Part shown: in pieces, positions 20,577 to 29,169 of the stretch
Numbering within the stretch: position 1 is the first letter of the stretch
How the letters are laid out: each line of letters opens with the position of its first letter
NCBI GenBank assembly: GCA_963678555.2
Contig: CAXXJA010000003.1
Coordinates: 558,001 to 622,000 of the forward strand
DNA: 64,000 nt
Source of the DNA: SABI01 sp963678555
GTDB lineage: Bacteria > Spirochaetota > Spirochaetia > Sphaerochaetales > Sphaerochaetaceae
Direction of reading: 5' to 3'
Position numbers and translations under genes: made by a program
The notes under the pieces: model-generated
Told to the model about the DNA's origin: nothing
The model's input: the letters and a program-made list of their open reading frames with translations, nothing else
Databases searched by the model: none

Positions 20577-23500
20577 ACAACACCTCCGACAGGAATGGAA
20601 AAGGATACCTCGGTTCCCTTCCCTGGACTACTGGTAATCTTTAGTCGAGAGCCGTACAGTCTTGTCAGGCGGTTGTTGATATTCCACAACCCTATTCCTT
20701 CCGTTTTTTTGGAGAATGCGGCGATGACTGTTTCTCTGGGTATCCCGATTCCATCATCCCGGACCTTTACATGGAGCTTCTCGTTTTCATTGAATATGCG
20801 TATCGGTACGTGACCGATACCGCTGTGTTTTCGTATTCCGTGAATAATGGCATTTTCAACAAGCGGTTGAATAGAAAGAGGGGGGACATTCCCCTGCAGG
20901 TGGTCCTGTATGTCATAGCGGATATCGAGATCCTTCTCATACCGGGCAGTTTCGATCGCCGTGAAGGCCTGTACCAGTTCGATTTCCTGTGTAACGGGAA
21001 TTTCTGTCTGAAGGTATTTGAAATCAAAGGATCTCTTAAGAAATATGGCCAGGTTATTCAGGAGCTGTGCGGCTACTGCTCCGTCTTCATAGCAAAATGA
21101 TATGATCGTGTTCAATGCATTGAATAGAAAATGAGGTTTTATCTGAGCCTGCAGAAACGCCCACTCAGCATGCAGCGCCTTGGCCACTGACTCTTTCAGG
21201 TGTACCAACGTATGTACACGGCTAATAAACTCAGCTGTTTCGAAGGGTTTTGAAAGAAACTCATTTGCCCCGGCCTGTAGGCCTTCCACAAGATCTTCAA
21301 GTCTGTTTTTCGCGGTAAGCATGAGTATCGGCAGTTCGAATACGGTTTTTTCCTCTCGTATGATGCTGCACACCTCATATCCGGAAAGGTCGGGAAGCAT
21401 AAGATCCAGGATCACGAGGGAGAGGCTCTGCGACTTCGATTCGACTATTTCAAGAGCCTCTTTTCCCGTCTGGGCTGTGATAATGTGGTATCCCTCAAGC
21501 TGGAGCTGTGCTTCAGCTCCTTTGAGATTGATAAGTTCATCGTCCACTATAAGGATACACCCTCTTTCTTCTGTGGGCGATGTTTCTGCTGCAGATCGTT
21601 CAGCGGAAACTCTTTGGACGATCTGGCGTCTTTCTTTGGAAGCCTTAATCTCAATGGATGGGGCAATCGGGAGAGTTATATAAAAGGAAGACCCTTCTCC
21701 TTCAACAGATTCCACCCGAATTGTTCCATTTTGCATTTCTATGAGTTTCTTGCATACTATCAGCCCGATGCCATTACTTCCTATGCCAGTTGTCTCTTTT
21801 CCCTGAAGGCTTCCTTCAAAGAGCCTGTCGATCGTATCGGCTGCTATCCCGATACCTGTATCCTTCACGCAGATCTCTGCACTCTCTCTGCTCACCTTCA
21901 GGTCGACAAGTATGCTGCCTTCCCTGGTATATTTCAGAGCATTACCCAGAAGATTGTACAGTATCTGTGCTACCCGGTTCTCATCAGCAAGTACATACGG
22001 GCTGTTCAGCGGGAGATGTACATCCACTGCTATACCCTTTGGAATACTGAGCGTCTGGAACACTTTGACAACCGACCTGATTACTCCGTTTATATGGAGA
22101 GCTCGTATGTCGAGGTTAAGGTCATTATTCTCGAGCCGTGTGACATCAAGAATATCATTCACCAGATACGTCAGGCGTCTTGCACTGACACAAACCAATT
22201 CAAGTTTTTCTTTTTGTCCGGTGTTCAGTTGACCGTTTCCTCCCTTAAGAAGTGAGTCCGACAGAGCGAGAATGCCGTTTAAAGGGGTTCTGAGTTCATG
22301 CGAGGTGCTTACAAGAAAATCACTCTTTATCTTATCAATTCTGATAAGATGCTCACTGAGTTCTTCAAGTTTTTTTCTATTGTGTGTGTATCGCATTGTA
22401 ACGATGATTGACTGAAGAAGAACAGCTGCGAATAGACCGAATGGAACCAGTTCACCGAAGTGATTCGCTACAAAATTATTATAAAAGAGCATATCGTGTA
22501 GGGCGAATACTGTCGCTATGTACCCACCGAGAAGAATATAAGAAGCCTCGCTATATCCCTTAATCAATGCCATGAAGGAAATTGTAATTCCGATGATTGT
22601 AATAGCTACAGCATTCACCTGACCGAACTGTACGATACTGCTGCTGAATCGTACACTTGCCACTATGGTAAGAAATGACATGAATATACCGTAGGCCACA
22701 AGAGCTCTGATGAGACCGGGAAATTGTCTGGGGAAAAAGAGCGTGGAGGTCAGAAGGACAAAGATGACAGGTATCCAGTATAAGGAGAGATACTCAAACA
22801 CAAACATCACCTTGAAGGGAACGTGCAAGAAAAAATGATATATCAGATAGTTGCCGGCTGCAACGATTCGGATGATTGCTGTGAATGCAAGAATCCCGAT
22901 AAGAAGATGTTCTGTTTCCATTTTTCTAAACATAAAGATGCTCAGATGAATTATAGTCATCATCAGGAGGCTGCCGAGAAGAAAAAAGTCCTTTTCGTAG
23001 ACGTTATTCGTGTACCGTGTTACCGCTTCTTCATAGCCCAGCACCGGTTCATGCCAGAGTCCCCCCCTGGCGTATATGAAGTTTGAGATCTGTATGAACA
23101 GATGGAATTCATCCGTGTCCGGCGTAAACCGTATCAATCCGGTTTTATAACTGGGAATGAACCCTTCCCTGCTTGTTGTTATCGTCCCTGCCTCAAATAC
23201 AAGCTTCTCGTTAATAAACACTCTGTTTGCTGTTGCTGTCGTTGGAATAAAGAGAGCCAGAGTTTTTCCCGCCTCTACACCTTCAATGTGTAGATGATAG
23301 GTTCCATACCCATAGCCAGGGATTGTTGACCCGGTTGAATAGTTGTTCCAGTTTTGGGGGATACCTGCTGTTTTTTTCACCCCGGAAGCCGATAGGTCAT
23401 AGGTTGTGCTGTCAATCAATTGGGCAGGGAAGAATTCCCAGTCTCCCTGCAGTGGAAGCGTTGATTCAAGCCTGCGATGTTCGTGTATCGTAAGACGGCC

Positions 23501-23638
23501 CGGAGCAAAAGAATACTCATCTTCTTCTACCTGTGTTTCAAGGATTGAAAGCATGAGTGCTATTGGGACGATGATCAGAAGAGAAGAGATGAGAAGAAGC
23601 CCGGCAATTTTTTTTCGATCAGTGTGTTTCGGGTTCAT
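20573..23638 (-). CDS. membrane hybrid sensor with two histidine kinase modules
   Basis: The 1021-residue protein has an N-terminal helix (about 11-32), an extracellular DISMED2-like beta domain (about 45-200), a seven-helix 7TMR-DISM block (about 215-415), and a cytosolic part. That part contains HisKA with His447 (STSHELRTP), a HATPase (NLLGNALKY, DTGIGI, GIGL), a receiver with Asp745 and Lys797, then a second kinase of LytS/YesM type with His836 (QIKPHFLFN) and a second HATPase (Glu928-Asn929, DDGIGI). So one polypeptide has two kinases and one receiver. It overlaps its response regulator by 4 bases. The ligand is unknown; the DISM type often binds sugars. Start ATG 23638 has a weak GAAGAG. 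Confidence 0.88.
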   Translation of the reverse strand: MNPKHTDRKKIAGLLLISSLLIIVPIALMLSILETQVEEDEYSFAPGRLTIHEHRRLESTLPLQGDWEFFPAQLIDSTTYDLSASGVKKTAGIPQNWNNYSTGSTIPGYGYGTYHLHIEGVEAGKTLALFIPTTATANRVFINEKLVFEAGTITTSREGFIPSYKTGLIRFTPDTDEFHLFIQISNFIYARGGLWHEPVLGYEEAVTRYTNNVYEKDFFLLGSLLMMTIIHLSIFMFRKMETEHLLIGILAFTAIIRIVAAGNYLIYHFFLHVPFKVMFVFEYLSLYWIPVIFVLLTSTLFFPRQFPGLIRALVAYGIFMSFLTIVASVRFSSSIVQFGQVNAVAITIIGITISFMALIKGYSEASYILLGGYIATVFALHDMLFYNNFVANHFGELVPFGLFAAVLLQSIIVTMRYTHNRKKLEELSEHLIRIDKIKSDFLVSTSHELRTPLNGILALSDSLLKGGNGQLNTGQKEKLELVCVSARRLTYLVNDILDVTRLENNDLNLDIRALHINGVIRSVVKVFQTLSIPKGIAVDVHLPLNSPYVLADENRVAQILYNLLGNALKYTREGSILVDLKVSRESAEICVKDTGIGIAADTIDRLFEGSLQGKETTGIGSNGIGLIVCKKLIEMQNGTIRVESVEGEGSSFYITLPIAPSIEIKASKERRQIVQRVSAERSAAETSPTEERGCILIVDDELINLKGAEAQLQLEGYHIITAQTGKEALEIVESKSQSLSLVILDLMLPDLSGYEVCSIIREEKTVFELPILMLTAKNRLEDLVEGLQAGANEFLSKPFETAEFISRVHTLVHLKESVAKALHAEWAFLQAQIKPHFLFNALNTIISFCYEDGAVAAQLLNNLAIFLKRSFDFKYLQTEIPVTQEIELVQAFTAIETARYEKDLDIRYDIQDHLQGNVPPLSIQPLVENAIIHGIRKHSGIGHVPIRIFNENEKLHVKVRDDGIGIPRETVIAAFSKKTEGIGLWNINNRLTRLYGSRLKITSSPGKGTEVSFSIPVGGVV

Positions 23639-23717
23639 AATTACTCTTCAGAAGGAAGTCCTCGATGCTGCTGCACATTCTACATTTAACCTGGTTGTAT
23701 GTAACTTTACCACACTT

Positions 23718-24053
23718 TCAGGTCCCTGGCCCAATAATTCTTATGAGAAGAAGGTGTTCGATAATCAGTTGCAGCTTGTTGTACAGTACGTCATAGGTGG
23801 GAGAGCTTCTGTCGAACACCGATCTGACACCCAGTAGAGAAGCTATCTGGTAGGCCAGTTCTACATCGAGACCTGCAAACTTTCCGTTTGCCTCTTCGCT
23901 ATAGAAGGGGGGGAGAGATGTTGTAGTAAAACCAAAATTGAGGATTCCCGCTTCAATGATGCTCGTAAGATCGTTATCCGTCTCCTGGCAGTAAGCAGGC
24001 AGGTGGAAAAATGCTAGGATGATTAGTACGTATACGATTCTCAGCATCGACAA
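23718..24053 (-). pseudogene. truncated extracellular solute-binding protein (family 3)
   Basis: The 111-residue frame starts with a signal peptide (VLIILAFFHLPAYCQ) and continues as the first lobe of a family 3 binding protein: LNFGFTTTSLPPFYSEEANG, FAGLDVELAYQIASLLG and YDVLYNKLQ. In this family, that last motif is followed by GE(V/I)D and about 150 more residues; here it turns into unrelated sequence (LIIEHLLLIR) and stops. It lies 79 bases before the sensor kinase gene on the same strand, so it may have been the binding-protein partner of that sensor. It is a broken gene unless a short secreted product is used. Confidence 0.7.
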
Positions 24054-24378
24054 TTCCTTCAGGGTATCCTTTCAGCGAGTAACACATGAACCATTGATGA
24101 ACACTGTATGACACTGCAATAAACGAGAGCAAAACAGAGTGTGAAAGAATCGGGGAACAGGGGTAAGAAACCATGAAGCTGTTCAGCCGAAGTGAAGAGA
24201 ACATGGTTCGTACGGTGGTGACTGTATGTAGATGTTGAGAGCGGTTGAACATGAGGGTGCATGATTCCCGGTCTGGTGCATCATGATGATCCCTGGAGTG
24301 CGTTGTTTTCCAGGGGTTAGGTGGGTTGTCTGCATACGTTTGATAGTGTGCCGCAGTGTGTACAGGAGTCGCTGATTG
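24054..24378. other. intergenic, no gene seen
   Basis: This stretch of 325 bases has no supported coding frame. It contains a CATGAT/ATCATG dyad (around 24261-24286) and a CCCTGG/CCAGGG pairing near 24290-24315, neither with a T run. It may hold the promoter of the truncated binding-protein gene. Confidence 0.4.
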
Positions 24379-24936
24379 CTACGTTTCTTCGGTGTTCCTG
24401 ATCATATTCATAAAGATTTCGCATACTGCTGGATCGAAGATGGTTCCGCTGTGCTCCCTGAGGGATGCAAGGATCCTGCTCTCAGAACAATCCTGTTCCG
24501 ATGCGTGGGGATGCTTCAGGAGGTCGTACCTCTCTATAATGGTGATAGCACGGGACAGGAGTGGGATCTGTTCTCCCCTGAGCCCGCGGGGAATTCCCGA
24601 GCCGTCCCAGTGTTCGTGCTGGGCATAGATGATCTCGGCGATATCAAGCATATCGTCGTAGAGGGAGAGGATCCTGTACCCTGTGATGGGGTGCAGATAC
24701 ATGGTTGTCAATTCCTCCTCAGTGAACTCTCCGGAGGACAGCAGGTGTGCATCGAGTGTGATCATCCCGATGTCATGATAGATGATGGCCTTCTTCAGTT
24801 TCCGTATATCCACCGAAGTGAGGTTCAGCTGTTTCCCGAACCGTTCACACAGGGTCTGTGCCTGTTCACTCCTGTTCCAGTTGTTGTACTTCTTGTGTGA
24901 CAGCGTTTCAAGGATCGTGGTGATGGTCGCCTCTGC
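24379..24936 (-). pseudogene. N-terminally truncated HD domain (c-di-GMP phosphodiesterase-like)
   Basis: The frame is open on the minus strand from about 24936 and reads AEATITTILETLSHKKYNNWN, then the HD region YHDIGMITLDAHLL, LHPITGYRILSLYDD and AQHEHWDGSGIPRGLRG. The part from 24553 to 24930 is about 97 percent identical to the intact gene at 29156-30793, while the last 58 residues differ from it. Everything upstream of the HD domain (sensor, PAS, GGDEF) is missing, and the left half abuts the remnant of a transketolase read on the other strand. No start codon with a ribosome-binding site is evident. It is a fragment created by a rearrangement. Confidence 0.8.
24553..24930. repeat. long direct repeat, copy 1 (HD domain)
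   Basis: About 378 bases match 29309-29686 in the same orientation, with roughly nine mismatches by eye (about 97 percent). The copies are 4756 bases apart. Outside the block the two loci differ. Confidence 0.9.
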
Positions 24937-24945
24937 CGTTTCGAA

Positions 24946-25081
24946 GACACGTCTTCCACTCGAGATGCTCGGCGTGGATGACCGCTACGGTACCTGTGCG
25001 GAGAATTACGATGCGCTGCTGAAGCACTACGGACTCGAACCCCAGGATATCGCGGACAAAGTACGCAGCGTCCTTGCGTAA
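24946..25081 (+). pseudogene. transketolase C-terminal remnant
   Basis: The last 40 or so codons of a frame that ends at 25081 read LPLEMLGVDDRYGTCAEN and ALLKHYGLEPQDIADKV, the usual end of the C-terminal subunit of split transketolases (a G-V-x-D-R-(F/Y)-G motif, then L-x-x-x-Y-G-L-x-x-x-x-I). Everything before is the antisense of the HD fragment, so the first 250-odd residues are lost. garR follows after 20 bases, the remaining member of what was probably one operon. Confidence 0.65.
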
Positions 25082-25101
25082 GGAAGAAGGAGAGTAAAAA
25101 G

Positions 25102-25446
25102 ATGAAGATCGGATGTATCGGACTTGGAATCATGGGCAAGCCCATGGCGAAGAACCTGCTGAAGGCAGGCTACGACCTTGTCGTGAATGATATAAACAAA
25201 GATGCAGTGAACGAACTTGTCAAAGCAGGAGCAGCCTCTGCAGCCTTACCGAAAGAGATTGCAGATCTCAGTGATGTGATCATCACGATGCTGCCGAACT
25301 CACCCCATGTGAAGACTGTCGTCCTCGGTGAGGGCGGTGTGATCGAGGGGGCGAAGGAGGGAACGATCGTCGTTGACATGAGTCCCATCAGCCCCATCGT
25401 GGCCGCGAGGTCTCTGCGGAGCTTGAGAAGAAGGGTATCATCATGA
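25102..25446 (+). pseudogene. garR: 2-hydroxy-3-oxopropionate reductase, 5' part of a frameshifted gene
   Basis: The first part encodes the NAD(P)-binding domain of a beta-hydroxyacid dehydrogenase: GLGIMGKPMAKNLLKAGYDL, VNDINKDAVNELVKAG, and IITMLPNSPHVKTVV. The family (tartronate semialdehyde reductase, 3-hydroxyisobutyrate dehydrogenase) needs about 295 residues, but this frame runs out of homology at VDMSPISPIVA near 25405. A one-base loss in GTGGCC-GCGAGG (expected CCC) shifts into the other frame. GAAGGAG precedes ATG 25102. If the loss is real, the enzyme is inactive. Confidence 0.85.
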
Positions 25447-25985
25447 TCGATGCTCCCGTCTCGGGAGGAGAGCCGAAGGCGATCGACGGAACCCTGGCCA
25501 TCATGGTCGGCGGACCGGAAGCTGCCTTTGCCAAGGTTGAAGATATCTTGAAGGTGCTCGGTGCGAGTGTGACGCTCGTCGGAGAGATCGGCAGCGGGAA
25601 CATTACGAAGCTGGCAAACCAGATTATGGTTGCCTCGAACATCGCAGGTATGGCTGAAGCACTCGTCCTCGCGACGAAGGCGAATGTAGACCCCGAGAAG
25701 GTGTTCAATGCAGTGAGAGGCGGACTTGCCGGAAGCACGGTACTCGATGCGAAGGCTCCACTGGTGCTTGACGGGAACTTCAAGCCCGGCTTCAGGATCG
25801 ACCTTCATATCAAGGACCTCCAGAATGTCCTTGACACCGCTGAAGCGGTGAAGACTCCCACTCCTATCTCTGACTCTGCCATCGCCATGATGAAGGTGCT
25901 TTCCGCTGACGGGAAGGGATCAGACGACCACGGCGGTCTCATTCAGTGGTATGAGAAGGAAGCGAATATCGAAGTGAGAAAATAA
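25443..25985 (+). pseudogene. garR: 2-hydroxy-3-oxopropionate reductase, 3' part of a frameshifted gene
   Basis: Homology resumes in this frame from about 25407 (EVSAELEKKGIIMIDAPVSGG), giving the substrate site DAPVSGGEPKA, the catalytic-lysine motif GNITKLANQ, and the C-terminal all-helical domain with FKPGFRIDLHIKDLQNVL. The two halves join without loss once one base is restored near 25407, so a single mutation or sequencing error explains the break. The reading after restoration would be a normal 294-residue enzyme. A terminator hairpin lies 23 bases after the stop. Confidence 0.85.
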
Positions 25986-26008
25986 GGACCAATCCTTTGT
26001 AATAGGGT

Positions 26009-26048
26009 GCCCCCGGTGTAGAGGTAAGGTCTGCGTCGGGGGCGTTTC
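26009..26048 (+). terminator. garR terminator
   Basis: GCCCCCG (26009-26015) pairs with CGGGGGC (26037-26043); a short GTTTCT follows, so the T run is weak. Confidence 0.55.
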
Positions 26049-26181
26049 TATCCCTTCTGTGCCTCTGTTCTTCCTGTAATCCTTAAATTCTGTAGGTAAG
26101 TTATTGAAAAAATATAATAAAACATATGATAAATACAAAAAATAAGAAAATTCTAACAACAAATATAATGAAAAATACGGT

Positions 26182-26210
26182 TTGACAATATGCTATGTGA
26201 AGATTAATAT
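26182..26210 (+). promoter_or_regulatory. promoter of the DUF4143 ATPase gene
   Basis: TTGACA (26182-26187) and TAATAT (26205-26210) stand 17 bases apart, in a very AT-rich tract (about 26090-26225), 18 bases before the start codon. Confidence 0.8.
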
Positions 26211-26227
26211 CTATGTAGGAGCTGAAT

Positions 26228-27400
26228 ATGAGATATATCTCAAGGAATATGGAAGTAGATTCTGTTCTGAAAAGGAAATCTCTCTTTCTGATCGGACCAC
26301 GTCTGACTGGAAAATCTACATTCATACAGGAACAGGTAGATACGGAATTCGCCCTTGTCTGGAATCTGCTGGATGGGAAACTGCGATATCAGGTGAATAC
26401 AAAACCCGGACTTCTGAAGGACGAAATTGAAGCACGGAAGCTGCATGACTGTGCGATCTATATCGATGAGATTCAGAAATGTCCGTTCCTCCTTGATGAT
26501 ATTCATCTCCTGATCGAAGAGAGACGGATTCGTTTTCTTCTCACCGGTTCAAGTCTGTATAAGCTGAGACAGGGAGGAGTTAATCTCTTGGGAGGGAGAG
26601 CTTCCATAAGGAATTTCTTTCCTCTTAATTATCAGGAAGTTACCTCGTCCTCCGAGTCCGATAAGATTTCGCTGACGCAGATGTTCGAGACAGGCATGCT
26701 GCCTTCCATATATCTCTCTGAAGACTTCGAAGATGATATGAGTGCCTATATCCAGACCTATCTCACCGAAGAAGTCGCAGCCGAAGGCGCTGTACGGAAT
26801 CTCGATGTCTTCACCCGCTTCCTCCAGACAGCATCGTTAGTCAGTGGTCAGATATTGAATTATCAGAACGTGGCAAGTGATGCCTCCCTTGCCCCTGCGA
26901 CGGTGAAGAACTGGTTCCAGATTCTCTATGATACCCTTGTTGGTTTTGAAGTTCCTGCATATACACACTCTGTAAAGCGCAAAGCATTCACGAAAAGTAA
27001 GTTCTACCTGTTCGATGTAGGAGTGATGCGTTACTTGAGGGGTGTGGGAGTCCCTTCCGAGAATAGCAGTGATTTCGGAGATTTCTTTGAGCAGTATATC
27101 GCCGTTGAACTCAGGACGTGGATTCACTACAGATCCAGAAGGAGTACTCTCCGGTACTGGAGGTCAGTAAACGGTGTCGAGGTCGATTTTCTCATTGATG
27201 AAACCATTGCCATTGAAGTGAAATCATCGACTCAGATTACGCGTAAGCATATGAAAGGGTTGAGAGCGCTTCAAGAGGAGAACATATTCAGGAAATATGT
27301 GATTGTGTGCAGAGAGGATCGCCCGAGACGTGTGGATGGGATCGATATTCTTCCCTGGCAGTATTTTCTGAAGGATCTCTGGGAGAACACTCTCGCCTGA
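26228..27400 (+). CDS. AAA-family ATPase with DUF4143 domain
   Basis: The 390-residue product has the AAA_14 ATPase fold: Walker A GPRLTGKST at 23-31, Walker B AIYIDEIQKCP and sensor FLLTGSS, then a winged-helix region and a C-terminal DUF4143 domain of PD-(D/E)xK type (NGVEVDFLIDE, AIEVKSS). These proteins are scattered, often mobile, and of unknown role; some sit with toxin-like or defence genes. AGGAGC 5 bases before the ATG and a strong promoter support expression. The upstream 140 bases are far richer in A and T than the flanks, so the gene was probably acquired. A decayed relative lies at 48213-48799. Confidence 0.88.
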   Translation: MRYISRNMEVDSVLKRKSLFLIGPRLTGKSTFIQEQVDTEFALVWNLLDGKLRYQVNTKPGLLKDEIEARKLHDCAIYIDEIQKCPFLLDDIHLLIEERRIRFLLTGSSLYKLRQGGVNLLGGRASIRNFFPLNYQEVTSSSESDKISLTQMFETGMLPSIYLSEDFEDDMSAYIQTYLTEEVAAEGAVRNLDVFTRFLQTASLVSGQILNYQNVASDASLAPATVKNWFQILYDTLVGFEVPAYTHSVKRKAFTKSKFYLFDVGVMRYLRGVGVPSENSSDFGDFFEQYIAVELRTWIHYRSRRSTLRYWRSVNGVEVDFLIDETIAIEVKSSTQITRKHMKGLRALQEENIFRKYVIVCREDRPRRVDGIDILPWQYFLKDLWENTLA

Positions 27401-27411
27401 GAAGGCGTATC

Positions 27412-27855
27412 CTACCTGAAGAGCCGAATGATCCTATCCGCGGGTTCGCAGTCAAACTCCTCTATGCATTTTTTCTGATAGGTCTCAAAGAGTTTCTGAG
27501 CCTGTACAGAGTTCCCTGTTTTCAAAAGGCTTGCGAGAAGAAGGCAGGTGAGATTATCACTGCTCGGGACTTTTGAGACTGATTCCCACAGGAGGTTCTG
27601 GGCATCGCCCTCTTTTCCCTGCTTTCGGTAGAACTCCATCACCCTCTGCACGAGCTTCACGTATAGCGTCTTGAATCTGATAGTCCGCTGCAGTGTCCAC
27701 TGGAATTCGTTCATCTCCAGGTATCCTCCGCGGTAGAGCCTGAGAGCTTCGGTAAGCTCCTCTGCGATCTGTGGGGTCAGGAATTGAACGTTCCTGGAGA
27801 TTGATGCAAATCTGGTGAAGTCGCAGTCAAAATACTCCATGCGAACCCTGATCCC
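27412..27855 (-). pseudogene. truncated SARP/BTAD response regulator
   Basis: The frame reads MEYFDCDFTRFASIS, YRGGYLEMNEFQWTLQRTIRF, AQNLLWESVSKV and TGNSVQAQKLFETY, a clear match to the BTAD half of the regulator at 19479-20576, about 40-50 percent identical. The receiver and the winged helix are lost; upstream the sequence runs into an ISL3 transposase remnant read on the same strand. The tail is intact to its stop. The insertion probably removed its 5' half. It is unlikely to make a working regulator. Confidence 0.82.
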
Positions 27856-28168
27856 TCCCGTGCCCACGGGACATTCACCAAATGGGTCGAATGATCAGGG
27901 CATTTTACACGAGGAACTCGCGCATGGATATAGCAGCGATGTTCAAAGAAATTCATATGCCGCCATGCTTTTTCTCTCGTGTCATGGACTGAAAGACCAG
28001 TGTAGCTACAGCCATCAACACTACAGTAGAATTTCGATCCCCTGTGAAAATCTACTTCAATGTGGAGCTCTTTCTTTCCTGTTATGTCTGATTCTTTGAA
28101 CTGGAGTCCTTTTACGTACCACGGGGATTCAAGCCCAACGCCTGGGTGAATAACTGAGAATTATCCAT
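27846..28168 (-). mobile_element. ISL3-family transposase remnant (N-terminal part)
   Basis: Reading the minus strand from an ATG at 28168 gives MDNSQLFTQALGL. After a one-base shift the frame continues PWYVKGLQFKESD, LHIEVDFHRGSKFYCSVDGC, EKAWRHMNFFEHRCYIHAR and VPRVKCPDH, then VPWAREGSGF. This is the zinc-ribbon and helix-turn-helix head of ISL3 transposases. The C-terminal catalytic part is absent: homology ends near 27846, where the regulator remnant begins. A candidate end of the element, GGCCATTCGCTGTTTTGA on the minus strand starting at 28276, is only a guess. Confidence 0.75.
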
Positions 28169-28452
28169 ACTTCAGCCTCCTGTATCTTGGATACATAAAG
28201 CTTACCAGCGCCGACTCTCATCCTCAATGAATTCTTCTTGCTTTATCCTCTTACCCACTCAAAACAGCGAATGGCCGAAAATGCAATGCTATTTCCATAT
28301 ATTTATAGTAAATAACATCAATATTGAGGTCCTTAAAAGGATGTGGATTATGCGATTTTGATCAGATCCGTACCGGAAAAATCTGGAGTACTTGAGCAGT
28401 TACCTTTATCTTTCCTTTATATACTGTGAGGAAGGAGAATCAGTACCGGCAT
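28169..28452. other. intergenic upstream of the GntR gene
   Basis: No coding frame is supported. A -10-like TATACT (28420-28425) stands about 30 bases before the regulator start; the -35 is weak. The left part may be the non-coding end of the ISL3 element. Confidence 0.4.
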
Positions 28453-29169
28453 ATGGAATTTGAGAACAATACCGTCTTCGACATGGATCTTTCGAACCCT
28501 TCAATCACATCGGGAGAAAGAACCTACAGCATCATCCTCCAGAAAATCATGAAGGGGGAATACCCTCCCGGGATGAGACTGACCCGGCGGCCGCTTTCTA
28601 AAATGCGGGGAGTCTCTCATATACCGGTTCTTGAGGCAATGAAGCGGCTGGAACAGGATGGGCTCATTGAGTACCACGCCCACTGGGGATCTATCGTGAC
28701 AGTGCCGACGGCTGAAAGGATGCAGGATACCTTCCTCGTGAGAGAGGCGGTAGAGTGTCAGATAGCGAGGATTCTTGCGGAATCGATCACCGTTGAACAG
28801 AAGGAGTCTCTCAAACATCTTGCCGCACAGCTCGACAGGATTCCGTTTGAGGATGCTGACCAGTACCGGTACACGGAGCTCCATTATAAATTTCACCTTG
28901 CACTCGCCCGCATTGCAGGCTCGAAATCTCTTTACAGGGCTCTGGAGAAGAACAATCTTCTCTGGGTGATGTATCTGCAGGGTAGAAGCAAACATCCGAG
29001 AAAACCCGATTCACTGAACCGTCATGTCAGATTGATAGATACGATCCTTGAAGGAGATATGCAGGTGGCGGAGGATGCGATGAGAGATCATGTGCGCTTC
29101 GGACTCGATGGAATGCTCCTTGACCTGAGTATCAAGGATCCGGAAACAGAGAATCTTACCCTCTCCTGA
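28453..29169 (+). CDS. GntR-family regulator (FadR/FCD type)
   Basis: The 238-residue product has an N-terminal winged helix (ERTYSIILQKIMKGEYPPGMRL, VSHIPVLEAMKRLEQDGLIEY, then GSIVTVP) and a C-terminal all-helical FCD ligand domain (VREAVECQIARIL, LHYKFHLALARIAGSK, HVRLIDTILEGDMQVAEDAMRDHVR), whose His and Asp residues bind a metal in this family. Such regulators respond to small organic acids. ATG 28453 is preferred over GTG 28426, which lies directly at the probable -10, although AAGGAG is 16 bases away. It overlaps the tail of the convergent GGDEF gene by 14 bases. It may have controlled the neighbouring garR-type genes. Confidence 0.85.
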   Translation: MEFENNTVFDMDLSNPSITSGERTYSIILQKIMKGEYPPGMRLTRRPLSKMRGVSHIPVLEAMKRLEQDGLIEYHAHWGSIVTVPTAERMQDTFLVREAVECQIARILAESITVEQKESLKHLAAQLDRIPFEDADQYRYTELHYKFHLALARIAGSKSLYRALEKNNLLWVMYLQGRSKHPRKPDSLNRHVRLIDTILEGDMQVAEDAMRDHVRFGLDGMLLDLSIKDPETENLTLS

